The notes below the pieces were generated by a model. It was given only the letters and a program-made list of their open reading frames with translations, was not told the origin of the DNA and made no database searches. The translations under genes were made by a program, and so were the position numbers. From Verrucomicrobiota bacterium (GTDB taxonomy: Bacteria > Verrucomicrobiota > Verrucomicrobiia > Opitutales > Seribacteraceae), in NCBI GenBank assembly GCA_014382645.1, contig JACNJI010000471.1, positions 1-6,336 of the forward strand: a DNA stretch of 6,336 bases, written 5' to 3'. Within the stretch, counting starts at the first letter, position 1, and each line of letters begins with the position of its first letter. Positions 6,083 through 6,336 of this stretch are shown here, piece by piece.

Positions 6083-6336
6083 GTGATTAAAATCCCCGAG
6101 CAAGGTTTCGCCGACGTCGAGGCTTTGGAAGACCATCTTTGCGAGCCATCCGAGTCCCTTGTTGCCGAACTTGCCGAAGTTTCGGGAGATTGGCTCTTCA
6201 TCGGAGCCGGTGGGAAGATGGGCCCGACAATGGCCCGTATGGTCCGCAAGGCTCTCGACCGTGCGGGAAATCCCGTTGGCGTAAGTGCGGTCTCAAGATT
6301 TTCCGATGCTCGTGCGCATAAAAGTTTAAATCTTCA
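6083..6336 (+). CDS. NAD(P)-binding epimerase/dehydratase-like protein, N-terminal part (3'-truncated by window)
   Basis: The frame is open from the TGA of the lactonase gene at 6040 to the window end. The most likely start is GTG at 6083, giving 84 visible residues. After a leader of about 38 residues (with LEDHLCEPSESLVAEL), a first Rossmann strand and glycine loop follow: DWLFIGAGGKMGPTMARM, with GAGGKMG at residues 41-47 as the dinucleotide-binding turn. Later VGVSAVSRFSDARAH (65-79) is the second strand and the region that normally contacts the adenosine ribose. The leader with an SEP(T/S) segment before a GxGGKMGPT loop and a later VSRFS is, from memory, typical of a group of NAD-dependent epimerase/dehydratase proteins in Verrucomicrobia and Planctomycetes. 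The substrate is unknown. It lies 42 bp after the lactonase gene and may be co-transcribed. The start is uncertain because no ATG precedes the domain and no Shine-Dalgarno is visible. Confidence 0.72.
   Translation, partial: MIKIPEQGFADVEALEDHLCEPSESLVAELAEVSGDWLFIGAGGKMGPTMARMVRKALDRAGNPVGVSAVSRFSDARAHKSLNL

Noticed and set aside
1..6336. Mobile elements, CRISPR repeats, tRNA/rRNA genes, toxin-antitoxin or defence modules
   Set aside because: Nothing of the kind was seen on either strand; coding genes fill almost all of the window and belong to known families, so I do not claim an undescribed system.

Overview
The window looks like chromosomal core or semi-core DNA of a Gram-negative bacterium of moderate GC content. 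Lipoprotein signal peptides, two Pal/OmpA-type peptidoglycan-binding lipoproteins and a BepA/LoiP-like M48 protease point to an outer membrane. Several gene starts lack an obvious Shine-Dalgarno sequence. The Pal domains carry a CDWKGT motif, and the last gene resembles an epimerase-like family I associate with Verrucomicrobia and Planctomycetes. My best guess is the Verrucomicrobiota (Opitutae-like). That assignment is inference from family memory, not from a search.

Layout. Positions 2-442 (+) hold the C-terminal part of purH (last steps of de novo IMP synthesis). After an 81-bp gap with a good sigma70-like promoter come an M48 zinc metalloprotease lipoprotein (524-1318, +) and, 21 bp later, an M20 dipeptidase (1340-2716, +). 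They meet a convergent pair of tandem Pal-like lipoprotein genes on the minus strand (3972-3370 is first in transcription, then 3357-2767). A short hairpin that can act as a terminator lies between the converging units. Divergent from the Pal pair are a two-domain CbiX/SirB-like chelatase-family protein (4048-4911, +), a secreted seven-bladed-propeller 'lactonase' gene (4943-6040, +) and the start of an NAD(P)-binding epimerase-like gene (about 6083 to the window end, +).

How the genes may work together. The M48 protease and the two Pal-like proteins are envelope quality-control and outer-membrane tethering functions. The M20 enzyme could finish the breakdown of peptides, but it has no signal peptide and would act in the cytoplasm. 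The CbiX-like, lactonase and epimerase-like genes are closely spaced and co-directional and may share a transcript. Nothing in the sequence ties them to one pathway.

Most noteworthy points: (1) the lactonase gene is interrupted by a single in-frame TAG exactly inside a conserved propeller motif, with the reading frame otherwise intact on both sides; (2) the CbiX-like protein has lost the metal-binding histidines in its N-terminal half and kept them in the C-terminal half; (3) the two Pal-like genes are a tandem duplication with a conserved domain, a diverged linker and a shared unusual cysteine pair. I found no mobile element, CRISPR array, RNA gene or convincing undescribed multi-gene system.
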